64,000 nucleotides of DNA from Ramlibacter rhizophilus (GCF_004681965.1 NZ_SMLL01000003.1:310001-374000); one strand, 5' to 3'. Counted from the first letter of the stretch, positions 51,444 to 60,178 are shown. Notes: generated by a model from the sequence alone, not told the origin. Numbers and translations: made by a program.

Positions 51444-52520
51444 ATGCTCTATCGCGAAAACGGCCAGTTCAAAACCAGCTACCGGTCCGACCAGCAGATC
51501 TTCCCGATTCGCCAGGACCGCGTCGTCATCGCGCTCTTCGCCCTCGTGGCCTTCGTGCTGGTGCCGGCGCTGGCGAGCGACTACACCCTACGAGCGCTGC
51601 TGATCCCCTTCCTCATCATGGCCCTGGCCGCCCTGGGCGTGAACATCCTGGTGGGCTACTGCGGGCAGATCTCGTTGGGTTCGGGCGCCTTCATGGCGGT
51701 GGGGGCGTACGGCGCGTTCAACTTCTTCGCCCGCATCGACGGCATGCCGCTGCTGGGTGCCCTGGTTCTCGGTGGCCTGTGCGCCACCGCCTTCGGCCTG
51801 CTCTTCGGCCTGCCCAGCCTGCGGGTCAAGGGCCTGTACCTGGCGGTGGCCACGCTCGCCGCGCAGTTCTTCGCCGACTGGATGTTCCTGCGCGTGAAGT
51901 GGTTCACCATGGACACGCCTTCGGGCTCGGTCTCGGTCTCCAACCTGCAGGTGTTCGGCCTGCCCATCGAGAGCGACATCTCCAAGTACCTGTTCTGCCT
52001 GAGCGTGCTGGTGGTGATCGGCATCCTGGCCAAGAACCTGGTGCGCAGTGCCATCGGGCGCGAGTGGATGGCCATCCGCGACATGGACGTGGCCGCCGCC
52101 GTGATCGGCATCCGGCCCATGTACGCCAAGCTCAGCGCCTTCGCGGTGAGCAGCTTCATCATCGGCGTGGCCGGCGTGCTCTGGGCCTTCGTGTACCTGG
52201 GCGCCTGGGAGCCGGCCGCGTTCTCGGTGGACATGTCCTTTCGCCTGCTGTTCATGGTGATCATCGGCGGCCTGGGCTCCATCATGGGCAGCTTCATCGG
52301 CGCGGGCTTCATCGTGCTGCTGCCGATCTTCCTCAACCAGTTCCTGCCGGTCCTTGCCGGGCTGGTGGGCCTGGAGATCTCCACGGTCGGCATCGCGCAT
52401 GCCGAGCTGATGATCTTCGGCGCGCTGATCGTGTGGTTCCTCATCGTGGAGCCACACGGGCTCGCCAAGCTCTGGTCCACGGGCAAGCAGAAGCTGCGCC
52501 TGTGGCCGTTCCCGCATTGA
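51444..52520 (+). CDS. livM: Branched-chain-type ABC permease (LivM type)
   Basis: Inner-membrane permease of 358 residues. Helices from about residue 28, including AALGVNILVGYCGQISLGSGAFMAVGAYG (LivM signature), a cytoplasmic loop RSAIGREWMAIRDMDVAAAVIGI, and IIGGLGSIMGSFIGAGFIVLLP. Start ATG 51444 follows the livH stop immediately. The hydrophilic N-terminal tail (MLYRENGQFKTSYRSDQQI) is longer than in E. coli LivM but normal for this branch. Confidence 0.95.
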   Translation: MLYRENGQFKTSYRSDQQIFPIRQDRVVIALFALVAFVLVPALASDYTLRALLIPFLIMALAALGVNILVGYCGQISLGSGAFMAVGAYGAFNFFARIDGMPLLGALVLGGLCATAFGLLFGLPSLRVKGLYLAVATLAAQFFADWMFLRVKWFTMDTPSGSVSVSNLQVFGLPIESDISKYLFCLSVLVVIGILAKNLVRSAIGREWMAIRDMDVAAAVIGIRPMYAKLSAFAVSSFIIGVAGVLWAFVYLGAWEPAAFSVDMSFRLLFMVIIGGLGSIMGSFIGAGFIVLLPIFLNQFLPVLAGLVGLEISTVGIAHAELMIFGALIVWFLIVEPHGLAKLWSTGKQKLRLWPFPH

Positions 52521-52557
52521 CTCCCGTTTCGAACCAGCAACCCACAAGGAGACAAGG

Positions 52558-53889
52558 ATGAAAGTCAAAGCCCTGGCAATCGCCGTGACCCTGGCCGCCA
52601 CCGGCGCGGCGTCGCTCTTTTCCAGCGCCGCGCTCGCGCAGGCCAAGGAGCAGTTCATTCCCGTGCTCTCGTACCGCACGGGTCCCTACGCGCCCAACGG
52701 CACGCCCTGGGCCAACGGCTACATCGACTACATGAAGCTGGTCAACGCCCGGGGCGGCATCAACGGCGTCAAGCTCGCCTGGGAGGAGTGCGAAACCGGC
52801 TACGACACGGCGCGCAGCGTCGAGTGCTACGAGCGCCTGAAGGGCAAGGGCGCGTCCTTCGTGCAGCCGCTGTCCACGGGCGCCACCTTCGCCATCACCG
52901 AGAAGGCGCCGGTGGACAAGATCCCCGTGGTCACCATCGGCTACGGCCGCAGCGAGAGTGCCGACGGAACCGTCTTCAAGTGGAACTTCCCCATCGCCGG
53001 CACCTACTGGGTGGCCAGCGACGCCATCCTCCAGGCCATCGCCAAGAAGGAAGGCGGCGGCATGGACAAGCTCAAGGGCAAGAAGATCGCCCTCGTCTAC
53101 CACGACAGCCCCTTCGGCAAGGAGCCCATCCCGCTCATGCAGGAGCGCGCGAGGATGCACGGCTACGACCTGCAACTGCTGCCGGTGGCGCACCCCGGGG
53201 TGGAGCAGAAGTCCACCTGGCTGCAGATTCGCCAGGCCCGGCCGGACTACGTCGTGCTCTGGGGCTGGGGCATCATGAACACCACCGCCATCAAGGAGGC
53301 GCAGGCCACCGGCTATCCGCGCGAGAAGATGTACGGCGTGTGGTGGGCCGGTGCCGAGCCGGACGTGAAGGACGTGGCCGACGGCGCCAAGGGCTACAAC
53401 GCCGTCACCATGCAGCACGGGGCCGAGCCGCAGTCGAAGGTGGTCAAGGACATCCTGGCCATGGTGCATGAGAAGGGGCAGGGCACCGGCCCGAAGGATG
53501 AAGTGGGGCAGGTGCTGTACATGCGCGGCGCCATGAGCGCCATGCTGGGCATCGAGGGCATCCGCGCCGCGCAGGAGCGCTTCGGCAAGGGCAAGGTCAT
53601 GACGGGCGAGCAGGTGCGCTGGGGCCTGGAGAACCTCAACCTCACGCAGCCCAAGCTCGACGCACTGGGCTTCGCCGGCGTCATGCGCCCCATCAGCACC
53701 TCCTGCGCCGACCACATGGGCGCGGCCTGGGCCCGCATCCACACCTGGGACGGCAAGCAGTGGAAGTTCACCTCCGACTGGCTGCAGGCCGACGATCAGG
53801 TGATCAAGCCGCTGGTGAAGAGCACCGCCGCCAAGTACGCCGCCGAGAAGAAGCTGGAGCCGCGCACGCCGGCGGACTGCCAGTCCTGA
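52558..53889 (+). CDS. Branched-chain-type ABC substrate-binding protein
   Basis: Periplasmic receptor of 443 residues (Peripla_BP_6 fold). Signal peptide residues 1-27 ending SAALAQA. Opening KEQFIPVLSYRTGPYAPNGT, then GGINGVKLAWEECETGYD. Ligand-loop regions include LSTGATFAITEKAPVDKIPV and YGRSESADGTVFKWNFPIAGTYW. Family members bind amino acids, amides, or aromatic and aliphatic acids; the ligand here is probably the acid activated by the ligase at the operon start. AAGGAG lies 8 bases before the ATG. Confidence 0.93.
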   Translation: MKVKALAIAVTLAATGAASLFSSAALAQAKEQFIPVLSYRTGPYAPNGTPWANGYIDYMKLVNARGGINGVKLAWEECETGYDTARSVECYERLKGKGASFVQPLSTGATFAITEKAPVDKIPVVTIGYGRSESADGTVFKWNFPIAGTYWVASDAILQAIAKKEGGGMDKLKGKKIALVYHDSPFGKEPIPLMQERARMHGYDLQLLPVAHPGVEQKSTWLQIRQARPDYVVLWGWGIMNTTAIKEAQATGYPREKMYGVWWAGAEPDVKDVADGAKGYNAVTMQHGAEPQSKVVKDILAMVHEKGQGTGPKDEVGQVLYMRGAMSAMLGIEGIRAAQERFGKGKVMTGEQVRWGLENLNLTQPKLDALGFAGVMRPISTSCADHMGAAWARIHTWDGKQWKFTSDWLQADDQVIKPLVKSTAAKYAAEKKLEPRTPADCQS

Positions 53890-53962
53890 CCGGCAAGGTC
53901 ACGCATTCGCGCGGGCACGACTCGCGCGAATGCGAACCCTCCCATCGTTGCTTCTCTTTTCC

Positions 53963-54778
53963 ATGACGGCCACTGCTGCACCCATCGTCCTCGACGTCAA
54001 CGGCATCGAGGTGATCTACAACCACGTCATCCTGGTGCTCAAGGGCGTGTCGCTGCAGGTGCCCGAAGGCGGCATCGTCGCGCTCCTGGGCGGCAACGGC
54101 GCGGGCAAGACCACCACGCTGCGCGCGGTCTCAAACCTGCTGCGCGGCGAGCGCGGCGAGGTCACCAAGGGCAGCATCGAGCTGCGTGGCGAGCGCATCG
54201 AGAACCTGTCTCCAGCGCAGCTCGTGCAGCGCGGGGTGGTGCAGGTCATGGAAGGACGCCACTGCTTCGCCCACCTCACCATCGAGGAGAACCTGCTCAC
54301 GGGCGCCTACACGCGCTCGTCCAAGGGCGAGATCGCGGCCAGCCTGGAGAAGGTCTACACCTACTTCCCGCGCCTGAAGACGCGGCGGACCTCGCAGGCC
54401 GCCTACACCTCCGGCGGCGAGCAGCAGATGTGCGCCATCGGCCGCGCGCTCATGGCGCAGCCCAGCCTCGTGCTGCTGGACGAACCCTCCATGGGCCTGG
54501 CACCGCAGATCGTCGAGGAAGTCTTCGAGATCGTGAAGGACCTCAACGCACGCGAGAACGTCACCTTCCTGCTGGCCGAGCAGAACACCAGCATGGCGCT
54601 GCGCTATGCCAACTATGGCTACATCATGGAGAACGGGCGCGTCGTCATGGACGGGCCGGCGCGGGAGCTGGCGGACAACGAGGACGTGAAGGAGTTCTAC
54701 CTGGGGATGGGGGGGACGGAGAGGAAGAGTTTCCGGGAGGTGAAGAGTTACCGGAGGAGGAAGAGGTGGTTGGCTTGA
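53963..54778 (+). CDS. livF: ABC transporter ATP-binding protein (LivF type)
   Basis: ATPase subunit of 271 residues. Walker A GGNGAGKTTT (about residues 43-52), Q loop VQVMEGRHCF, signature SGGEQQMCAIGRAL, Walker B VLLDEPSMGLAP, and the LivF-type AEQNTSMAL switch region. The start at 53963 (MTATAAP) is preferred to ATG 53930, which would add a non-conserved leader. The C-terminal RKSFREVKSYRRRKRW is a basic tail. It is the last gene of the operon and is followed by an inverted-repeat element. Confidence 0.93.
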   Translation: MTATAAPIVLDVNGIEVIYNHVILVLKGVSLQVPEGGIVALLGGNGAGKTTTLRAVSNLLRGERGEVTKGSIELRGERIENLSPAQLVQRGVVQVMEGRHCFAHLTIEENLLTGAYTRSSKGEIAASLEKVYTYFPRLKTRRTSQAAYTSGGEQQMCAIGRALMAQPSLVLLDEPSMGLAPQIVEEVFEIVKDLNARENVTFLLAEQNTSMALRYANYGYIMENGRVVMDGPARELADNEDVKEFYLGMGGTERKSFREVKSYRRRKRWLA

Positions 54779-54820
54779 TCTGCGCTATCTCTGCTTCGTT
54801 TTCGAGCCGGTGCTCTCGTT

Positions 54821-55366
54821 CGTGGCTTGCCGGGTCTCGCCCCGGCGGGCGACCTACTTTCTTTTGCTTCGCCAAAAGAAAGTAGGCAAAGAAAAGGCGA
54901 CCCCGGTGGCCGTGTCCCTCTTCACCGCTGCGCGGTGAAGAGGGCAACCTGCGGTGCTCGGACGGCGGGGGAAGCGGGCCAAACTCGCCCTGCGGGCTCA
55001 GACAAGGCCCGCTTCTTTTTCCCCGCCGTCCTGCGCTCCTCGGCACGTCCACAGGGGAGCTGTCTCGGGCCATCGCTGCGCTCGGCCCCCGGCTTCAACT
55101 TCCAAGGACACGGCCGCAGGCCGTGTCGGTCCCTCTCCCCTCCCGTGTGGATGCGCCTGCGCCGGAGTGTTTCGGCCGGAAAAAGGGCCGCGTGCTGTCT
55201 GAGCCCGCAGGGCGAGTTTCACGCGGACCCCGGCCGAAGCGCTTCGGCGCAGGTTGCCCCGCGGCGAAGCCGCGGGGTCGCAGCCACCCGGGTCGCCTTT
55301 CTTTGCCTACTTTCTTTGGCGAAGCAAAGAAAGTAGGTCGGCCGCCGGGCCGAGACCCGGCACGCC
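54821..55366. repeat. Long inverted-repeat intergenic element
   Basis: About 545 bp. Left arm (about 54825-54905) reads CCGGGTCTCGCCCCGGCGGG then CCTACTTTCTTTTGCTTCGC and AAAGAAAGTAGGCAAAG; the right arm (about 55288-55366) is its inverse with few differences. Each arm is itself a hairpin (CTACTTTCTTT...AAAGAAAGTAG). Inner segments also pair, for example AACTCGCCCTGCGGGCTCAG (54978 onward) with CTGAGCCCGCAGGGCGAGTT near 55199. No open frame with protein-like character. It fills 54779-55468 between livF and the Crp/Fnr gene. Confidence 0.8.
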
Positions 55367-55410
55367 ACGCACGACACGCATCACCGCCAACGCAAACCAA
55401 GCAAAGCAGA

Positions 55411-55460
55411 GGAGCGGAGAGGAGAGGAGAGGAGAGGAGAGGAGAGGAGAGGAGAGGAGC
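55411..55460. repeat. Pentanucleotide microsatellite (GGAGA)8
   Basis: Eight perfect GGAGA units (55416-55455) with an imperfect GGAGC at each end. It lies 9 bp beyond the stop codon of the minus-strand Crp/Fnr gene, outside any coding region. Confidence 0.95.
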
Positions 55461-55468
55461 CCAGCGCC

Positions 55469-56161
55469 CTACCCCTCCTCCCCATGCGCCATCGCCTGCA
55501 AGGCCGGCAGGTCCAGCACCTCGATCATCCCGTAGCCGATGCGGATCACCCCCTTGTCCTGCATCTCGTGCAGCGCCCGGTTGGCGATCTGCCGTGAAAC
55601 GCCCGACAGGCGCCCGATCTCCTCCTGCGAGATCGCCAGCTGCGGCGTGGTGCCGGGGTACAGGTCGCGGTTGAAGAGACTGGCTAGGCAGTAGGCGACC
55701 TGGGCCTTGGTGTCGTTCAGGCGCAGGCTTTGCACCAGCGCGATGAAGTGGCCCAGGCGGGCGTTGAGCTGGTTGATGAGCCAGCCGTTGAAGGGGTTGC
55801 TCTGCTCCATCAGCCACTGGAACGTTGCGCGCGGCATGAGCGCGACCACGCTGTCGCGGATGGCCACCACGTCGTAGGGCCGCGGCTCGCCCTTGAGCAC
55901 CGCGCCTTCGCCGACCCAGGCACCCGCGGGCACGCCGGCGAAGCTGGCGCACTTGCCGGCGGGCGTCACCGTCTCGACCTTGAGCATGCCTTCGACCACG
56001 CCGATCCAGTGCACCGACGGCGTGCCGCGCGCGCAGACGGTGGCGCCGGAGGCGAATTCGCGCACGAGCACGTCGCGGTGGACCCGGTCGGCCTGCGCCG
56101 GGGTGAGTGCAGGCATCCACGGCGACGTGTCCAGAAAGGCATGAAGGCGTTCGTAGCTCAC
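55469..56161 (-). CDS. Crp/Fnr family transcriptional regulator
   Basis: Regulator of 230 residues. N-terminal cyclic-nucleotide-binding-like domain (about residues 20-140; VEGMLKVETVTPAGK and FAGVPAGAWVGEGAVLKG), dimer helix, then the winged helix ISQEEIGRLSGVSRQIANRALHEMQDKGVIRIGYG. There is no N-terminal Cys cluster, so not an Fe-S FNR; ligand unknown. It lies divergent from the PaaK-like gene and downstream of the liv operon, so may control either. Confidence 0.92.
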   Translation of the reverse strand: MSYERLHAFLDTSPWMPALTPAQADRVHRDVLVREFASGATVCARGTPSVHWIGVVEGMLKVETVTPAGKCASFAGVPAGAWVGEGAVLKGEPRPYDVVAIRDSVVALMPRATFQWLMEQSNPFNGWLINQLNARLGHFIALVQSLRLNDTKAQVAYCLASLFNRDLYPGTTPQLAISQEEIGRLSGVSRQIANRALHEMQDKGVIRIGYGMIEVLDLPALQAMAHGEEG

Positions 56162-56327
56162 TGCGGGACAGCGTGTTCGCGAAGATGGGGAGATGCGATT
56201 CTGCGCGAAGGCCGCTGCGGGTTTACCCCGTGCCGAGGCCGGCGTAAATGGTGCCGCCCGGACAGTGCCGCGGCCGCGGCCGGCCTAGATTCCCAGCCTG
56301 TCGATGCACCACCGCCCGAGAGCCGCC

Positions 56328-57599
56328 GTGACCCCGAACGACCTCTACTACGACCCCCTGGAATGCCGGGACCCCGCACTGCGCGAAGCGGCCCTGATGG
56401 ATGCCCTGGCCCGCCAGGTCGCACGCGCGCAGTCCGACAGTCCCGCGCAGGCCGAACGGCTGGCCGGTGTCGATGCGCAGGCGGTGCGGTCTCGCCAGGC
56501 CCTGGCGAGCCTGCCGGTGCTGCGCAAGTCCGAGCTGCTGCAGGCCCAGCAGGCCGGGCGCGAGGCCGGTGGGGCGGACCCCTTCGCCGGCTTTTCCGCC
56601 TGCGGCTGGCGCGGCCTGCCGTACCCCCGTCCGGCCCGGCGGGTGTTCCAGTCGCCCGGGCCGCTGTACGAGCCGCAGGGCGAGAGCTGGCGCATGGGGC
56701 GGGCGCTGTTCGCCGCCGGCTTCCGCGAGGGTGACCTGATCCACAACAGCTTCAGCTACCACCTCACGCCGGCGGGCTTCATGCTGGACGAGGGCGCCGC
56801 CGCGCTGGGCTGCAGCGTCTTCCCGGGCGGCGTGGGCAACACCGAACTGCAGCTGGCGGCGCTGTACGAGTTGCGGGCGCAGGGCTACGGCGGCACGCCC
56901 AGCTTCCTCAAGATCCTGCTGGAGGCCGCCGACGCCAAGGGCCGCGAGCCGCCGCCGCTGCGCCGCGCCCTCTTCAGCGGCGAGGCCTACCCGCCCTCGC
57001 TGCGCGCCTGGTTCCGCGAACGCGGCATCGCCGGGCTGCAGTGCTATGCCACGGCCGACCTGGGCCTCATCGCCTACGAGACCACGGCCTGCGAAGGCCT
57101 GGTGCTGGACGAGCACGTCATCGTCGAGATCGTGCAGCCCGGCACGGGTGACCCGCTGCCCGACGGCGAGGTGGGCGAGGTCGTTGTCACCACGCTGGAT
57201 GCCGACTATCCGCTGATCCGCTTCGGCACCGGCGACCTGAGCGCGGTGCTGCCCGGCACGTGTCCCACGGGGCGCACCAACACCCGCATCAAGGGCTGGA
57301 TGGGCCGGGCAGACCAGACCACCAAGGTGCGCGGCATGTTCGTCACGCCCGGGCAGATCGCCGAGCTGGGCAAGCGCCACTCCGACGTACAGCGGCTGCG
57401 CCTGAGTGTCGAAGGCGCGCTGGGTGAGGACCGCATGGTCCTGCAGGCCGAGGCGGCGCAGCCTTCGCCCGCGCTGGCCGAGGCGCTGGCCCGCAGCCTG
57501 CGCGATGTGACCAAGCTGCGCGGCGAAGTCAGGCTGCTCGCGCCGGGAAGCCTGCCCGCCGACGGCAAGGTGATCGAGGACCTGCGCAAGTACGACTGA
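56328..57599 (+). CDS. PaaK-like (phenylacetate-CoA ligase family) protein
   Basis: Adenylate-forming family protein, 423 residues from GTG 56328 (YYDPLECRDPALREAALM matches the usual start); ATG 56304 would add eight residues. Family segments: HNSFSYHLTPAGFMLDEGAAALGCSVFPGG, GTPSFLKILLEAAD, LFSGEAYPPSLRAWF, DGEVGEVVVTTLDADYPLIRFGTGDLSAV, GRADQTTKVRGMFVTPGQ. Where PaaK has its ATP-binding SSGTTGxPT loop, this protein has VFQSPGPLYEPQG, so ATP use may differ. It is close to an acyl-CoA ligase-liv operon, suggesting aromatic or fatty acid metabolism. Confidence 0.85.
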   Translation: MTPNDLYYDPLECRDPALREAALMDALARQVARAQSDSPAQAERLAGVDAQAVRSRQALASLPVLRKSELLQAQQAGREAGGADPFAGFSACGWRGLPYPRPARRVFQSPGPLYEPQGESWRMGRALFAAGFREGDLIHNSFSYHLTPAGFMLDEGAAALGCSVFPGGVGNTELQLAALYELRAQGYGGTPSFLKILLEAADAKGREPPPLRRALFSGEAYPPSLRAWFRERGIAGLQCYATADLGLIAYETTACEGLVLDEHVIVEIVQPGTGDPLPDGEVGEVVVTTLDADYPLIRFGTGDLSAVLPGTCPTGRTNTRIKGWMGRADQTTKVRGMFVTPGQIAELGKRHSDVQRLRLSVEGALGEDRMVLQAEAAQPSPALAEALARSLRDVTKLRGEVRLLAPGSLPADGKVIEDLRKYD

Positions 57600-57780
57600 A
57601 GCCGGGCGGCACGCGAAGTCCGAAGGCCACACCGGCGCTGCGCGTGAGGCCCGACGCCACCGGGCTGCTATCACTTTGTCGAACATCGAAACTGTCTGAC
57701 ACGCCGTGTTTCAAAAGCCCGACAAGCGCATGAGCTTCGCGCGCACTTCCGCGGCGAACCGTCGAGCCAACGATGGGGGC

Positions 57781-57930
57781 ATGAAAATCCTCAACCTGCT
57801 CCACGTCACGTTCGCGTGCGCCTTCTACCGGTGGGCCCTGCGCGAGATCGATCCGCTGCATCCGGACGTGCCGCGCCTGCTGCTGCGACGCCAGGAGCTG
57901 GAGGAGCGGGCCCATCGCCTGTGGGCCTGA
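57781..57930 (+). CDS. Small hypothetical protein
   Basis: Possible 49-residue protein: MKILNLLHVTFACAFYRWAL followed by REIDPLHPDVPRLLLRRQEL and a Leu/Glu/Arg end. GGGGG precedes the ATG by 2 bases. The mixed hydrophobic/aromatic N terminus and ordered charge pattern look protein-like, and short proteins of this sort occur in Comamonadaceae, but no family is recognised. The rest of 57600-57991 contains nothing I can support. Confidence 0.45.
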   Translation: MKILNLLHVTFACAFYRWALREIDPLHPDVPRLLLRRQELEERAHRLWA

Positions 57931-57991
57931 GGCCTGTGGCGCGCCTGGGCGCCGGCCGTCACCGCCGCATTGAGCACCTGGGCGCCGGCGA

Positions 57992-58258
57992 TTAGCGCCG
58001 GCGCGTGCGGCTGCCACGCAGCACGCCCACCAGCAGCAGCAGCACGATGGCCCCCAGCACCGAGGCCACCCAGCCGGCCGCCTCGTAGGGGCCGTACAGC
58101 CCGAAGGACGCCCCGATCACGCGCGCCAGCGCCGCACCGGCAATGCCCAGCAGCGTGGTGAAAATCAGCCCCATGCGATCGTCGCCCGGCTTGATGGCCC
58201 GGGCGATCAGGCCCACCAGGAAGCCGACGATGATGGTGCCGATGATGTTCGTGATCAT
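57992..58258 (-). CDS. GlsB/YeaQ/YmgE family stress-response membrane protein
   Basis: Membrane protein of 88 residues with three hydrophobic helices: IIGTIIVGFLVGLIARAIKPGDDRMGLIFTTLLGIAGAALA and GWVASVLGAIVLLLLVGVLRG. The GxxxGxxAR...P pattern in the first loop is the transglycosylase-associated/YeaQ signature. Induced by envelope or general stress in other bacteria; exact role unknown. Ends with an Arg-rich tail. Confidence 0.9.
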   Translation of the reverse strand: MITNIIGTIIVGFLVGLIARAIKPGDDRMGLIFTTLLGIAGAALARVIGASFGLYGPYEAAGWVASVLGAIVLLLLVGVLRGSRTRRR

Positions 58259-58434
58259 GATGAGCCTTCCTTCGTTCTGATCGGACGTGGCTCATGCTAG
58301 AGGGGCCGGTGCCGGGCATCCTGTAGGCCGAGCCAGCGTGGCGGGGTAGTACGGGCCGGACGGCCTGCGGGCACTGTGGGGTGTGCTCCTGGGCGCGCCG
58401 GTGACGCGCCAGTCGGAGCAGTGGCTTCACCGTC

Positions 58435-59154
58435 TCACTGCCCCTCCCGCTCCAGGAAGCGCATCAGGTTCTTGTAGGCGCTTTCCCGGTCGCGGGTTCT
58501 GTCGCGCAGGCCGGCGTGGACCTCCTGCTCCGACAAGGTGTCCGGGTAGAGCTCGCGAATGCAGCGCCTGCGGTTGGCGCGGCGGTAGGCCGCCTTGGCC
58601 CTGCGCAGTTCGTTCTGCACCCGGGTGTGGGACCTCCAGGCGACGGCCAGGCCGGGGATGAGGGCCAGCATGCCCGCGACGACCGGGTCCACGAAGAAAG
58701 CGCCGGCAGCGAAGGCGATGGCGGCCACGAGGATGGCAGGGCCCCACAGGAAGCGCTTGGCGGCGTTCTTCGCGTTCTGGAGGTGCATCGAGACCTGCTG
58801 GAATTCCAGGCGGCCATGGCTGGCGCGCACGTCCTGCAGGTGCCGCTGCGCGCTGAGCATCTCCCGCCGCAGGCCGCTGTCGGGGACGGCGAAATAGAGG
58901 TCGCGGAGGGTGGTGCGCACATGGTCTGCGTCGCGGGCGCGGCTGATTTCCGGATCGACGGGGTCGGGTGGGTCGCCGCGTTCGGCGGCGGCGTCCCGGG
59001 CCCGCTTGGAGGCCTCGCGGGCCCAGTCCGCGTGGTGCTTGATCCTGGCCTGGGTCTCCAGTTCGAGCACCCGGGCCAGGTGCGGCTTCAAGACTTCTTC
59101 CAGCTCCGAATGCGGCGGCATGCCGCCCACGGTCCTGTGCGCTGACTCTTGCAT
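58435..59154 (-). CDS. Coiled-coil/two-helix membrane protein, paralog A
   Basis: Protein of 239 residues of unknown family. Residues 15-120 are charged and helical (LEEVLKPHLARVLELETQARIKHHADW; TTLRDLYFAVPDSGLRREML; QDVRASHGRLEFQQVSMHLQ). Two close hydrophobic helices follow (AILVAAIAFAAGAFFVDPVVAGMLALIPGLAVAW, about residues 142-175). A charged tail ends ESAYKNLMRFLEREGQ. The next gene upstream encodes a paralog with the same layout. The ATG at 59152-59154 is used; its neighbour is 64 bp away. Both ends would face the cytoplasm. Confidence 0.7.
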   Translation of the reverse strand: MQESAHRTVGGMPPHSELEEVLKPHLARVLELETQARIKHHADWAREASKRARDAAAERGDPPDPVDPEISRARDADHVRTTLRDLYFAVPDSGLRREMLSAQRHLQDVRASHGRLEFQQVSMHLQNAKNAAKRFLWGPAILVAAIAFAAGAFFVDPVVAGMLALIPGLAVAWRSHTRVQNELRRAKAAYRRANRRRCIRELYPDTLSEQEVHAGLRDRTRDRESAYKNLMRFLEREGQ

Positions 59155-59218
59155 CGAATCGCCTCCCTGTGATTGCCAATGAATGTCTTCTTCGACCGAC
59201 ACCGCCTGGACCGGCGTG

Positions 59219-59956
59219 TCAGCACTCACTGCGCTCCTCGCGCTGCCGCTCCATCTCCAGGAAGCGCTTGAGGTTCTCGTACGCGCTCTGCCCGTCGCAC
59301 AGGCGGTCCCGCAGCCCGGTGTTCGCCTCCTCCCAGGAAAAGGTGAGCGGGTACAGGTCGCGCAGTCGCTTGTCGCGGTGGAGGTAGTGATAGGTGGCCT
59401 GGGCCCGCGCCAGCTCGGCCAGGAGGCGTCGTCCCACCATCCAGGCAAGGCCCAGCCCGAGGCCCAAGGCGCCAAGGGCCACGGGCAGGGGCGGGGCGAA
59501 CTGCGAGCCGAGGACGTAGGCCAGGCCGCCGACGCTCACGCCCGGAACCCAGCCGGGATACCTCGCGGCGCGGGTGGCGCGTTGAAGCTCGCGCGCGGCC
59601 TGCTGCAGTTCGTCGCGGCCGTGGCTGGCACGCACTTCGTCGAGCCTGCGGTGCTCGTCCAGCAACTGCCTGCGCAGCCCGCGCTCGGGGATGTCGAAGT
59701 ACAGGTCGCGGATGGCTGAGCGGGCCCGGTCTGCTTCGCGGGCATAGAGGGCTTCGAAGTCGATCGGACCGGCGCGTTCGGCCCGAATCCCGTGCGGGGA
59801 GTCAGCGTCCAACACGGCCGCGCGCAGTCGGTCCGCTTCGTCCTGGATGCCGGCCTCCACCTCCAGCGCGCGCACCGTGGCGACATGCGGCCGCAGCAGG
59901 TCTTCCAGTTCCTTGTGCAGGCGGCGCACCCGCAGGCCGCGCGAATCGTCTCGCAT
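59219..59956 (-). CDS. Coiled-coil/two-helix membrane protein, paralog B
   Basis: Protein of 245 residues, clear paralog of the downstream gene: LHKELEDLLRPHVATVRALE, SAIRDLYFDIPERGLRRQLL, DEVRASHGRDELQQAARELQ, hydrophobic pair about residues 145-185 (VGGLAYVLGSQFAPPLPVALGALGLGLGLAW), and final SAYENLKRFLEMERQ. The start at 59954-59956 (MRDDSRG) is chosen over 59983 because GGGAGGT lies 7 bases upstream. Charged arms with a helical hairpin suggest an oligomeric membrane scaffold; function unknown. Confidence 0.7.
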   Translation of the reverse strand: MRDDSRGLRVRRLHKELEDLLRPHVATVRALEVEAGIQDEADRLRAAVLDADSPHGIRAERAGPIDFEALYAREADRARSAIRDLYFDIPERGLRRQLLDEHRRLDEVRASHGRDELQQAARELQRATRAARYPGWVPGVSVGGLAYVLGSQFAPPLPVALGALGLGLGLAWMVGRRLLAELARAQATYHYLHRDKRLRDLYPLTFSWEEANTGLRDRLCDGQSAYENLKRFLEMERQREERSEC

Positions 59957-60178
59957 CGACTTACCTCCCTTCAGCGCGCGCATGGTTACTTAGGAATTCA
60001 GTTGAGTGTATTGGTGTTAATGTTGTGGTTGACTGGAGTCGGCTGTTGTCGGCCTCTTAAGAGGCGTCGAGTGCGCCCATGACCAGAGTTCCTGCCGCAG
60101 CCCACCCAGGCGTCCTACACGGCGGAGCGCCGGCGTTCCTTAGGATTCGCCAGCCATTGAACAGCCAGGGAGGGCTGC

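Noticed and set aside
54827..55674. Open frames inside the inverted-repeat element at 54.8-55.4 kb
   Set aside because: Both strands are open because of nested palindromes; no ribosome site or protein-like pattern.
58300..58350. GCATCC with downstream GTGG as a fourth ECF promoter near the GlsB-type gene
   Set aside because: The -10 does not match CGTA at the 16-base spacing, and the site points away from the gene.
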